A program made the translations under genes and the position numbers. This document shows positions 54,625-63,349 of a DNA stretch of 64,000 nucleotides, in pieces. Below the pieces are notes generated by a model. It worked only from the letters and a program-made list of their open reading frames with translations, was not told where the DNA came from and ran no database searches. How positions within the stretch are numbered: position 1 is the first letter of the stretch; every line of letters starts with the position of its first letter. The stretch lies in contig NC_088203.1 in the NCBI RefSeq assembly GCF_037126465.1, positions 97,774,668-97,838,667 of the forward strand, written 5' to 3'. The stretch comes from Ornithodoros turicata. Lineage: Eukaryota > Arthropoda > Arachnida > Ixodida > Argasidae.

Positions 54625-54841
54625 ATATGTCAAAGGAAGAGATCGAATAAGTAATGGGTGACAGGCTATTCTATCCACCTCGGAAGTATATGTGTCCGTT
54701 CTTGTTTGCGGCTAGGTCGTCACCCCAATGGAGAAACGCGACACCCCGGTGTTCCGTAAACTTTTGTCCCAAGCTGTACGTGCTAGGGCACTGCTTGAGG
54801 ACCCAGTAGGGTAACAGTAGGGTACCAGAAGCAGTGCATAC

Positions 54842-55020
54842 AGGGTGTTTCACGAAAATCCCCCGGCTGAATAATTCGTGAACAGGTGGCGCCATCGAAG
54901 AAATTTCTTTTTGGTAGAGATCCTTGGGACATCGGCCATGAACTGAGTAGTGTGCGGCTCATTTGCATACGGTCACTGATTAAATAAACATGCCAATTTT
55001 TAACTTTTACTACGCACGCT
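54842..55020. mobile_element. One end of a CAGGGTGTTTCACG-type DNA element
   Basis: CAGGGTGTTTCACGAAAATC after TA is a typical terminal sequence. The opposite end was not found, so the right limit is arbitrary. Confidence 0.45.
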
Positions 55021-55524
55021 TACGGAACCTCTGTTTTACGCATCGGGACCTTCAGTGAAAAATATTCGAACAAAAAAAAAAACGCATCGACACTTAGTGA
55101 TTTTTCCGAGTAATTAATTGGTTTCGGTTTATATATTTCTTGCGCGGAACAGTGCACCAATGCGCTCTTTGGATCAGCTATCCGGCTGTCAATTTCGTGT
55201 TCATCCGCCTGGTTCACGCACGGGGGCGACGGAAGATTAGGAACCGCCGCAAGAGACGCTTTGGTATTCGTTCTTGTATGGTATTCGTTTGGTATTCGTT
55301 CTTGAGGCTTTATATGTATTTGTCCCTTCTGTGGTGTTCCAGCCTCAGAACATCAGTTCTTTCATGTTCAACAGTTGCCGCATGCGTCGATCCCATCGTA
55401 TGAATGTGTGTATGAGTGAGCAAAAAATGTAAGAGTGAAAGGAGCATGAGTGAAAGAGAGTGGCTGGTTTATCCCTTCAGATGACGCACCTTGGAAGTCG
55501 CTGAGAAGGCGTGTTAGAGAAAGT

Positions 55525-55597
55525 GTTAGCTTAGCTCAATTGGTAGAGCCCTGGCCCGGCAATCCAGAAGATGTGGGTTCGAGTCCTACAGCTGGCT
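55525..55597 (+). tRNA. tRNA-like head, anticodon GGC, probably SINE-derived
   Basis: Cloverleaf GTTAGCT/AGCTGGC, GCTC/GAGC, CTGGC/TCCAG with one mismatch, loop CCGGCAA, T stem GTGGG/CCTAC. C33 and the stem mismatch suggest a non-functional copy of the Thr-like family. Confidence 0.55.
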
Positions 55598-55855
55598 AAC
55601 CTTTTCAGTGTCTTTCATCTTCCATCGTTAATTTCTAAGGCAATTTGAGGCTTTATATGTATTTGTCCCTTCTGTGTTGTTCCAGCCTCAGAACATCAGT
55701 TCTTTCATGTTCAACAGTTGCCGCATGCGTCGATCCCGTCGTATGAATGTGTGTATGAGTGAGCAAAAAATGTAAGAGTGAAAGGAGCATGAGTGAAAGA
55801 GAGTGGCTGGTTTGTCCCTTCAGATGACGCACCCTGGAAGTCGCTGAGAAGGCGT

Positions 55856-55928
55856 GTTAGCTTAGCTCAATTGGTAGAGCCCTGGACCGGCAATCCAGAA
55901 GATGTGGGTTCGTGTCCTACAGCTGGCT
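55856..55928 (+). tRNA. tRNA-like head, anticodon GGC, probably SINE-derived
   Basis: As 55525-55597 but with a fully paired anticodon stem CTGGA/TCCAG and a changed T loop (TTCGTGT). C33 persists. Confidence 0.55.
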
Positions 55929-55960
55929 AACCTTTTCAGTGACTTTCATCTTCCAACCCT

Positions 55961-57159
55961 GATTAGCTTTATGGTGGCCTGAGCATGAAGCGAAAATGTG
56001 ATCATAGCACATGAAGCATTGAGTGTCGCACAAAAGTTGACACAATGAGAGCGCATGTGAGAAAAAGTACGAAGAATCACCACTTTTTGTTTTTCGTCTT
56101 TTTTTTTTTGGGGGGGGGGCTTAATTCTTGTACAAACACCGCATTTTTTTCAAGCGTAAAGGGGCGTTAAAGTGCAAAAAAAAACATAAAATGAAATACA
56201 TAAAATAGAGTTGTGTTTGTTGATCTCGACAGCATTACAAAATGAAATGTATTAATGATTCACAATTTATGCGCGTCATTAGTGATTTTTACGCGATTTG
56301 CACGTCCCCACCTTCTCTCCTTCCAAGCCGTCACCCGCGATGACTTGGCATATCGTTCGAGGAGACCAATGGGAGACTTCCCCACATATACAGTCACACT
56401 CGACGCAACAGATGAACCCTGCATGAAGTCTTTTTTATTTTCCTTTCTTGTTCCTTTTTTTTTTAACTAACGGTCTTCCAAGAAGACCAGTCCTAAGTTA
56501 TGAAACGACTATGCTATCGGCGTTTGCTATCGACGCGTCAGACGCGTCATCTCTAAATATTTCATATGTCTGCGCCACCTGTTACTCAAAGTAAACAGCA
56601 GGAGTCAAGAGGAGGTTCGACAAGCACTTCGCTTTCGTCCCAAGGCGCTGCCTCGATGTGGAAAGGATCGTAACACGTCTGCGAAAATGCGCCTTGAAAA
56701 AAAAAAAAAAAAAAAAAAAACTGTTGTCGCGTTTCACCTTGCTTTTTTTTTTTTTACTATAGACGAGGCAATAGAACACGTAAACGCGTTTGAGGCGAAG
56801 CACAGTTCAGCACGGACCGACTCTAATAACTGATCCAGAGACCGGATAGTAACGTGGGAAAGGGAAATCTTTGCTAGGCTATAGACCAGTTTCTGTGGGT
56901 CCAGGTGGCGCGAGTGAGCAGCAACGTCAGCGCTCCAAAATATGCAACGCGCGGTAGATTAGCAGACGACGTGGCACTTTCAAATACGTCGTCTCGAGTA
57001 GTTCGCGCTTTTCCGTGGATTTTCTGTGGAGCCCTATTTTAAAAAGTTAACCGGATTCCCTTTCCAGATATAACAAATTACCTGGATCATGAAGTAACGA
57101 GTCGATGTGCCTTTCCACTTGCAGTCGCTTTGATTTAATCATATTTGCCGGTCTCGTTG
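55961..57159. other. Unassigned sequence
   Basis: Poly-A/T tracts at 56698-56721 and 56742-56755, G run near 56110. No gene is supported. Confidence 0.35.
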
Positions 57160-57612
57160 TCACCGACCTCGGTGCATCCATTCGTAGCGTGTACGCCTGC
57201 TGATGTCAAGGTTGCTGGTCCGGTCCCGGCCGATGACGTCAGCAACTTTGTGGCAGGGTACAACTTTCATGTTGCTTAGGCAAGCCGAGGGACGTTAAAT
57301 GCTCTGTGCTGAGCTTATGGCGCCCCTTTAAAAATCCCCGGTGGGCAAAATTAATCCCCAGACCGACCATGCGTCTAGCCCGTAGGTGGTAGCCAAAGTC
57401 GTGCTGAAGACTGGGTGGTGGGTTCGAATCCAACCACCGGCTGTGCTGTGCCGAGGTTTTCCCTGGGTTTTCCGAAGACTTTCCAGACGAGTGTCGGCGC
57501 AGTTCCCACTGAAACACAGAATAAAAAAAAAACAGACCGACCACTGTGGCGTCCCTTATGATCATAACTGATTCGCGACGTAAAGTCACGATTTATTATT
57601 ATTATTATTTTC
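57160..57612 (+). mobile_element. SINE of the second tRNA-headed family, split by another SINE
   Basis: CGACCTCGGTGCATCC, GACGTCAGCAACTTTGTGGC, GAGGGACGTTAAATG and CGCGACGTAAAGTCACG follow the order of 28117-28395, ending in (ATT)n. The head is diverged. A SINE of the other family is inserted at 57370. Confidence 0.8.
57370..57532 (+). mobile_element. SINE nested in SINE
   Basis: Head with GGTGGGTTCGAATCC, body TTTTCCCTGGGTTTTCCGAA and GACTTTCCAGACGAGTGTC, poly-A tail. CAGACCGACCA flanks both sides (57359-57369, 57533-57543). The 3' half of the standard body is missing. Confidence 0.88.
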
Positions 57613-57924
57613 ATCATCATCATCATCATCATCTTGCAGCCTGAGGTCAGACACTGATAGCAATAAAACCAGGGTTCTCATATTACGCACAGATGAGTTC
57701 TTGTCGCCGTAAGAATTTGCCAACATGAAAGAAACAAACAAGCAGCAGTTCGTCTTCTCTGCAGCATTTTACGGTTCCCAGGGCGTTGTGGAATTTACCC
57801 TGCCTGCCTCATTATCGAGATACTTGTAATTATAGGAATACGAAAAACGGAGTAGCTTGCTCAGGGTACACAGCGGATATTTATTCGGAGTACGTAATTA
57901 AGGCCGGTTCTACGGCATGTCATG
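57613..57924. other. Unassigned sequence with (ATC)n
   Basis: (ATC)n follows the SINE tail at about 57612-57632. No gene recognised. Confidence 0.35.
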
Positions 57925-58130
57925 ATGCAAACTCATCAGTTGTCGACCAACAAATCGGTGCGGAGTTAACGGAGGTTTGCCTGCACATGTGATACACCGA
58001 CAGCGAATATGTGGACGACACGTCGAAGCTGTATGCGGCAGACGCGTCACGGCTGAAGTGTCATCGGACATAGTGCGTTTCGCTTCTGCGTTGGCCTGGG
58101 TGTTCCGATACAGGCCTATGCGACCACGGA
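57925..58130 (-). pseudogene. I-like LINE: region after RNase H, minus copy
   Basis: IGLYRNTQANAEAKRTMSDD, TSAVTRLPHTASTCRPHIRC aligns with VGVYGNTRADAVARRAGSDD, TSALAPLPLTASTCRLYIRR of the plus LINE. It is the 3'-most surviving piece of the minus copy whose other parts are at 58310, 60718 and 61248. The RNase H final aspartate is lost (ANAEA for ADAVA). Confidence 0.8.
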
Positions 58131-58309
58131 CCAATGGCGGAATCAGGGGGGCGGGGGGAGGGTGATCACTCCCCAAATAAACCTCAGTTTACACATTGGA
58201 TTTCCCTCTCTCTCCTCTACCACTAGGTGCTTCGACAAAGGAACTGGGTGGGTGGGTGGGTGGGTGGGTGGGTGGGGGGATTCTTTCTGAAGCTGGATCC
58301 AACCCATTG
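58131..58309. repeat. Insertion in the minus LINE, (GGTG)n microsatellite
   Basis: Interrupts the LINE reading between QWV and IGLYRN. Contains a G-rich stretch, AATAAACC, and (GTGG)n at about 58242-58276. Its family is not recognised. Confidence 0.5.
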
Positions 58310-58554
58310 TAACCTGTTGTTGTGACCAGTAGCTAAGCGTTGAGTGGATTTCTGAAGTGTCGTTGCGTGCAGATCACGTGTTATGGTGATATACGTTAAT
58401 ATCGCTATGTACTTTAATATATGGGACGCTAATATATCTAACGATGCCTTGCTGTCCGTAAGAATGCCTCACTCTTCTGGCACCGATCCGACAATATGCT
58501 CTAATGCTGCCAGGATGCTGAACACTTCCGCTTCCGCGGAGGGCATTGTATAGG
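58310..58554 (-). pseudogene. I-like LINE: RNase H middle, minus copy
   Basis: MAYTMPSAEAEVFSILAALE and LTDSKASLDIL, RDLHATTLQK align with RNase H of the plus LINE, including the catalytic E and second D. A stop follows VPEE. It joins in frame with 60718 once the plus LINE and one target copy are removed (ELAFEM and MAYTMP). Confidence 0.85.
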
Positions 58555-58560
58555 CCATTT
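58555..58560. repeat. Target-site duplication CCATTT, left
   Basis: CCATTT here and at 60712-60717. The shared bases restore the reading AFEMAYT of the interrupted minus LINE. Confidence 0.85.
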
Positions 58561-60323
58561 TGGCTTCTCTTCCTGCGCAGCTTCATAATCACACTCACAT
58601 TACAATATATGCTGACGACGTATGTATCTGGACTTCCGCCGTTCGGCGTGATACGATCCAACGCCGACTACAAGGTTCATTAGACATCATTTCAAGATAC
58701 CTTTTGCACCGCGGCTTGGTTGTCTCGCCTAGCAAGACAGTAGCCATGGCATTCTCACGAAGATCATTTCATAAGTACCCGCTTTTCATTGATGGCTCAC
58801 CCCTGACCTTTGTCACGACCTGCCGATACCTGGGGATTACAATTGACCGTGGCCTGACGTGGTCCCAGCATGTGAAGCTGCTTGCTACCAAGGCAAACGG
58901 TTTGGTAAATGTACTCAGGCGTATTGCTGGTGCATCCTGGGGCCCGTCATGTTCTGACCTCTATCGTGTCCATCAGGCCCTGGTGTTGGGGACATTGCGG
59001 TACAGCTTACCCATCCTGCATGGTCTAAGTCGAACCCAAGAACAGGAACTGCTCAACATCCAGGCCCGTAGTCTCCGTGTCTGTTTGGGAGTCCCCAGGA
59101 CAACGGAGACGTATTCTGTCTTGGCAGAGGCGCGAGAGCAGCCGGTTGACATACTGCGGGATGGTGATACCCTCCGCGCTTATACACGCTACATTACACG
59201 GCACCCGCTCCACTCTCTTTGTCGCATTGATGAGGACTGCCCGGCGTCTGCTTTCGGCAGTGCCATTGCCCGCCTGAAAGGGAGCATTCCATCTCCCGCG
59301 TCTACACCATCCTACGCACCGGCGATGTGGACTCTTGAAAGACCCTGTATTCACTCTAACATCCCTGGACTCCAACGCAAGAAAGACGTCCCCACAGTCG
59401 TGGCCCACCAGCTCACACTGGAGCACCTCGCCTCAACACATCGACTAAGTCGCCATATATACACAGATGGCTCGGTAACCGAAGGTAGTTCGAGCGCGGC
59501 TTTCTACATTCCGGATGAAGACCTGGGCCACGGTTTCAAACTCCCCTATACAGTGTCCTCGACAGAAGCCGAACTGTTTGGTATCCTGGCAGCACTGGAG
59601 CATATTACAGAATCCGGGCACGGAACGTGGGTCATTCTTACAGACAGCAAGGCATCACTAGATATGTTGTTGTCATCTCGCCCCAGCATAATAAGCGATT
59701 TGCATACCATGACGCTTCAAAAATTCAATGAACTCTTCGCCACTGGTTACAATATCACGTTTCAATGGGTCCCTGGCCACGTAGGCGTGTATGGAAATAC
59801 CCGAGCAGACGCAGTAGCGAGACGCGCTGGGTCTGATGACACTTCGGCCCTGGCACCTCTGCCGCTTACAGCCTCAACATGCCGTCTATACATACGCCGT
59901 CGGTGTGCCACATGTGCTCAGCAGTTCCGTGCCGAAACAACGACTTACAATTCATTCCTACGGTCTATCGACCCATTGATGGAGTTCGTCATCACTTGCC
60001 ACCGCAGCCGTAAAGAAGAATCCCTTCTCCACCGCCTACGTCTCAATGTTGCCCGTACACCCTCACTTCTCTTCAAGATGGGACGGCTAAATTCACCAAA
60101 CTGTAATGTCTGTGGAGTGGAAGCGGACATCCCACACCAACTCCTGTATTGCCAGCAGCACCTTCAACATAGGGACACCCTCCGTTGCCGTCTGCTCCAG
60201 ATTGGTTGTAACGACTTTTCGTTGGCCGCTCTTCTTGGCCCCGTCTTGCACCCCAACCAGTGGGCTGTCACTGCCGCTCTCCTCGGTTTTCTCCGAGTCT
60301 CAGGACTCGTGAACTGCCTGTAA
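58560..60323 (+). CDS. I-like LINE ORF2: RT C-terminal part, RNase H, Zn knuckle; 5'-truncated
   Basis: The 587-codon open frame starts inside RT: ITIYADDVCIW (catalytic YADD, residue ~17), GLVVSPSKT and YPLFIDGSPL follow. The thumb region contains GLTWSQHVKLL and the RT-RNase H linker LGVPRTTETYSVLAEAREQP. RNase H runs from about residue 299 to 425: YTDGSVTEG, STEAELFGIL, LTDSKASLD, WVPGHVGVYGN, TRADAVARRA, so D-E-D-D are all present. The C-terminal knuckle CNVCGVEADIPHQLLYC is near 515. The first two thirds of RT, the APE endonuclease and ORF1 are absent because of 5' truncation at 58561; the ATG belongs to the junction. The frame is otherwise intact, suggesting recent insertion, but the product lacks the parts needed for activity. 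Confidence 0.92.
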   Translation: MASLPAQLHNHTHITIYADDVCIWTSAVRRDTIQRRLQGSLDIISRYLLHRGLVVSPSKTVAMAFSRRSFHKYPLFIDGSPLTFVTTCRYLGITIDRGLTWSQHVKLLATKANGLVNVLRRIAGASWGPSCSDLYRVHQALVLGTLRYSLPILHGLSRTQEQELLNIQARSLRVCLGVPRTTETYSVLAEAREQPVDILRDGDTLRAYTRYITRHPLHSLCRIDEDCPASAFGSAIARLKGSIPSPASTPSYAPAMWTLERPCIHSNIPGLQRKKDVPTVVAHQLTLEHLASTHRLSRHIYTDGSVTEGSSSAAFYIPDEDLGHGFKLPYTVSSTEAELFGILAALEHITESGHGTWVILTDSKASLDMLLSSRPSIISDLHTMTLQKFNELFATGYNITFQWVPGHVGVYGNTRADAVARRAGSDDTSALAPLPLTASTCRLYIRRRCATCAQQFRAETTTYNSFLRSIDPLMEFVITCHRSRKEESLLHRLRLNVARTPSLLFKMGRLNSPNCNVCGVEADIPHQLLYCQQHLQHRDTLRCRLLQIGCNDFSLAALLGPVLHPNQWAVTAALLGFLRVSGLVNCL

Positions 60324-60711
60324 CGTTGTGCTAGTGTTTATTCTCTTCTTTCTTTTTGTTTCTCTTTTCTTTCTTTCTGTTTCTCTTTTCTTTCTTTCTG
60401 TTTCTCTTTTCTTTCTTTCTGTTTCGCTTTTCTTTCTTTGTGTTTCTCTTTTCTTTCTTTGTGTTTCTCCTTTCTTTCCTTTCGTTTCTCTTCTCTTTTC
60501 CTTTCCTTTCTTTTTGTTCCCTGTTTTCTTTCCCTTTCCTTTCTTTTTGTTTTCCTCTTTCCTCTGTTTCCATCCCCCTTTTTCTTTTTCTTTTCTTTTT
60601 CCTTCCTTTTCTTTTTCGTTTGCCCCTTCCCCCTTTTTTTTCGGAATAGCAAGCCGGCTCTTTGCCTGGCTAACCTTTCCTTTCTTTTTTTCTTAATAAA
60701 CATATCCCCCC
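58561..60711 (+). mobile_element. 5'-truncated I-like LINE with poly-C tail, copy 3
   Basis: Whole element: ORF2 fragment, T/C-rich 3' UTR with TTTCTTTCTGTTTCTCTTT repeats (60340-60480), TCGGAATAGCAAGCCGGC, AATAAACATAT and a C run. Inserted into an older relative in opposite orientation. Confidence 0.9.
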
Positions 60712-60717
60712 CCATTT

Positions 60718-61069
60718 CGAAAGCTAGCTCCAGGTTTTCATCCGGAATGTTGAAGGCCGCGCTCGGTCTATCAGGAGTCATTGAGCCATCGGTGTATAAG
60801 TATTCGGCAAGGTGAGCTGGGCTAAGATGCTCCAGTGCGAGTTGATAGGGCACGACTGCAGAAAGATCGTTCTTTCGCAGAAGACTAGGGATGCTAGAAC
60901 AAATGGGAGTCTTCCAAGTGTCCACATCGCCGGTGTATAACACGGCGCAGAGGCTGGGCAAGGAATGCCCCCTTCCATGCGGATAACGGCACTGCCAGAA
61001 GCAGACGCCTGACAGCTCTCGTCAGTGCGAGGAAGATGTCAAGGTAGCGTGTATAAACGCGAAGGTATA
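60718..61069 (-). pseudogene. I-like LINE: linker and RNase H start, minus copy
   Basis: YTPAMWTLGRLPFVLAS, QLALEHLSPAHLAEYLYTDG and AAFNIPDENLELAFEM align with YAPAMWTLERPCIHSNI, QLTLEHLASTHRLSRHIYTD and AAFYIPDEDLGHGFK of the plus LINE, including the first RNase H aspartate. Frameshifts occur. Confidence 0.85.
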
Positions 61070-61247
61070 CAGTGAACCCTCGTTAATATGACCCCCGATA
61101 ATCTGACATACGCGCTGTACGACCATACTCCCGGGGAGCAACGCAGTGAAACCTCTGAAAATCCCTCTCCCCCCGTTAATATGACAATTCCGCATTATGA
61201 CCAAAATTTTCGGGAACGACCATGGTCATAATAACGAGGATTCACTG
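61070..61247. mobile_element. pogo/Tigger-like MITE
   Basis: CAGTGAACCCTCGTTAATAT and inverse ATAACGAGGATTCACTG bound 178 bp, with TA at 61068-61069 and 61248-61249. Inserted in the minus LINE. Ends of this type are typical of pogo/Tigger elements. Confidence 0.88.
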
Positions 61248-61665
61248 TATCTGTCCCGTAGAATGTGAACAGGCTGCACTCGCCCCTCTGCTAAAACAGA
61301 GTACAGGTCTCCGTTGTCCTCGGGTCTCCCAAAGGGACGCGGAGGCTACGGGCCTGTATGCTGAGTAGTTCCCGTTCTTGGGTTCGACTGAGAGCATATA
61401 TGGGTAAGCTGTACCGCAATGTCCCCAACACCAGGGCTGGACGGACACGGTGGAGGTCAGAGCGTGACGGGCCCCAGGATGCAGCAGCAATACCGTTTGC
61501 CTAGTGAGCATCTTCACATGGTGGGACCACGTTAGGCAGCGATGGATTGTAATGCCCAGGTATCGACAGATCTTGACAACGGTCAGGGGTGAGCCATCAA
61601 TGAAGAGCGGGTACATATGGAATGCTCTGCGTGCAAATGTCTTGAACCACTGTCCATAGCTACCC
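61248..61665 (-). pseudogene. I-like LINE: RT thumb region, minus copy
   Basis: RRAFHMYPLFIDGSPLTVVK, CRYLGITIHRCLTWSHHVKM align with RRSFHKYPLFIDGSPLTFVT, CRYLGITIDRGLTWSQHVKL. Frameshifted downstream. This is the 5'-most part of the minus copy; YADD is not present. Confidence 0.85.
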
Positions 61666-62572
61666 CTTTCAACGTTATACTTGATAAAAGATCAAGGTTG
61701 GAATTCGCTGAGAAATTTTAAGCTTTCCCAAATCCTGTGGGTTCCTCAATGCGGTGACGGAAATAATATTTAAAGACTGTTACAAGCTCAAGGTCATCGT
61801 TCTGTGGTTCTACTAAGTATACATAAGAAACACCTGTGCCACCGTGAAGACGAAAGGCGTGCAGAGGAGAAGACGAATGGATGACACAAAAAGATATTTT
61901 TCACTATACAAAGCAGAGAGGGCAAGTCAAGAAAGAAGGAAGAACCCCTGCCGGAACAACACAGAGAGAACTGCGAAGATAGCGCAGTTAGAAAATTTGT
62001 TATTCGTTCGTTGGGAAAAAAAATATGAGCACCTAAATCGTGGCAGCGATAGATGAGAGCGCACAACCGAGCCTGCCGCATCCGTCAAAGGCGTCTTCGT
62101 CCTAAATTCGAATACTATACTAGCTATCACTTTCAGGGCGAGTGGTTGCTGAATCGGAATAATTGATCGTGGCCACGCTATCGCGTTCTTCTACGGTGAT
62201 GCATTTTCCGTTCGGCGCTCTAGCTTACGGGAAAGAAAGTATTCAAGCCGCGGGATTATCAGAAACTATTGATTCTCCGTATAGAAATATGAGGCAACAT
62301 ACATCACGTCTTTCAGCAGTGTCCCTTGTCAGGACATTCATATCTGGATAGCGATGCAAGAAAGAATTGCACCCCCTCGTGATATGAGAAAACGGGATCC
62401 ATATGCCGCACGAGGATCCTTTTAACATATGACATTTACATTTCTTGTGACAGTAGCGGAAAAGGCTTTTGCTTTTTTCTTCTTTTCAAATTGAAGTGGT
62501 TTGTCAAGACCATTTTTCAGAGATGGAGTAACGTATCTTCTCCCTTTCGATAGTTTAGTTCAGGGGTCGGGA
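61666..62572. other. Unassigned sequence
   Basis: No repeat ends or gene recognised. Short open frames on both strands are uninformative. Confidence 0.3.
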
Positions 62573-62620
62573 ACCTGCGGCCCAGTGGCGCTGATGTGGC
62601 GGCCCAGCGCAGAACAAGCG
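62573..62620. mobile_element. hAT-type terminal sequence, one end only
   Basis: CAGGGGTCGGGAACCTGCGG matches the typical end of Buster/Charlie-like hAT elements. The other end and target duplication were not found, so the extent is unknown. Confidence 0.5.
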
Positions 62621-63033
62621 CGCGACAAAAATTCCGGTGCTTAGGAAGAGTTGCTGGTTATGGGCTTGAGGAGAGGTTATCCAGTACTGGGCTGGCTTGG
62701 CAGAGGGCGCGATACGGAAAGCTAGTTCCTTAGGCAAAAGCGCGAGCTCTATGTTGTCTTTCCCGCTCTTAATGAAGTCAACAAAAAATTTTAGGAAGAT
62801 CCATTGGTGAATCCCTTGGAAATGCGTTAGCAAAAGCTTTTGGTTCGTTCTTGCGCTTCCTGCTTTCCGTTTTGCTTGTTTACTTCTATTGCTTGTCTTG
62901 CTTGTTTTCCTCGATTGCTTGGCTCTTTTTCCTTCTTTTCTTTCCTCCTTTTCTGTTTTTGCTTCTCTTTCCTTTGTTCCTTCTTTTGCTTCCTCTTTTC
63001 TCTTTTATTTGTTTTTCTTTGGTTCCTTCTTTT
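62621..63033. other. Unassigned, pyrimidine-rich right part
   Basis: 62860-63033 is built of TTTCCTT/TTCTTT words, like the 3' UTR of the poly-C LINE, but lacks the GGAATAGCAAG end. No gene recognised. Confidence 0.4.
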
Positions 63034-63048
63034 TCTTCCTCTATTTGC
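63034..63048. repeat. 15-bp target-site duplication of SINE
   Basis: TCTTCCTCTATTTGC, repeated at 63335-63349. Confidence 0.9.
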
Positions 63049-63334
63049 TCGCTCCCGTGGCATAGTGGTTAGGATGATCGCTTTCCACGCCGAGACTGGG
63101 AGGTGATACGGGTTCGAATCCTGTCACCGGCTGTGCTATGTGAGGTTTTCCCTGGGTTTTCCGAAGACTTTCCAGACGAATGTCGGCACAGTTCCCCCTG
63201 AAGTCGGCCCAGGACGCATACTAACCCCCTGTCCCCCACTCCTTCCTGCTGTCCTCTCTCCATCTGTCCACGTCTGTACGCCGCTCATAGCCACAGTTGC
63301 TTCGCGGCGCGGCACGGAATAAAAGAAAAAAAAA
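63049..63334 (+). mobile_element. Complete tRNA-headed SINE
   Basis: 286 bp: head CCCGTGGCATAGTGGTTAGG (A box) and CGGGTTCGAATCCTG (B box); body GTGAGGTTTTCCCTGGGTTT, GACTTTCCAGACGAATGTC, CCCAGGACGCATACTAACCC, CACAGTTGCTTCGCGGCGCG; tail GGAATAAAAG with poly-A. Exact 15-bp duplication implies a recent insertion. Reference for the fragments elsewhere in the window. Confidence 0.93.
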
Positions 63335-63349
63335 TCTTCCTCTATTTGC

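Larger units (their letters stand above)
54199..54776. mobile_element. Tc1/mariner-like MITE interrupted by a solo LTR
   Basis: CAGCTTGGGGCAAAAATTTA and inverse of CAGCTTGGGACAAAAGTTTA bound the unit, with TA at 54197-54198 and 54777-54778. Removing the LTR leaves about 213 bp. No transposase. Confidence 0.8.
55304..55960 (+). repeat. Tandem duplication of tRNA-derived SINE units
   Basis: GAGGCTTTATATGTATTTGT starts at 55304 and 55647 (343-bp period). Each unit includes TTCCAGCCTCAGAACATCAG and a tRNA-like segment. The first unit has an extra 12 bp before its tRNA-like head. Confidence 0.85.

Noticed and set aside
60328..60696. 122-codon hydrophobic F/S-rich frame
   Set aside because: It is the T/C-rich 3' UTR of the LINE read as phenylalanine, serine and leucine; the complementary K/E/R-rich frame is equally spurious.
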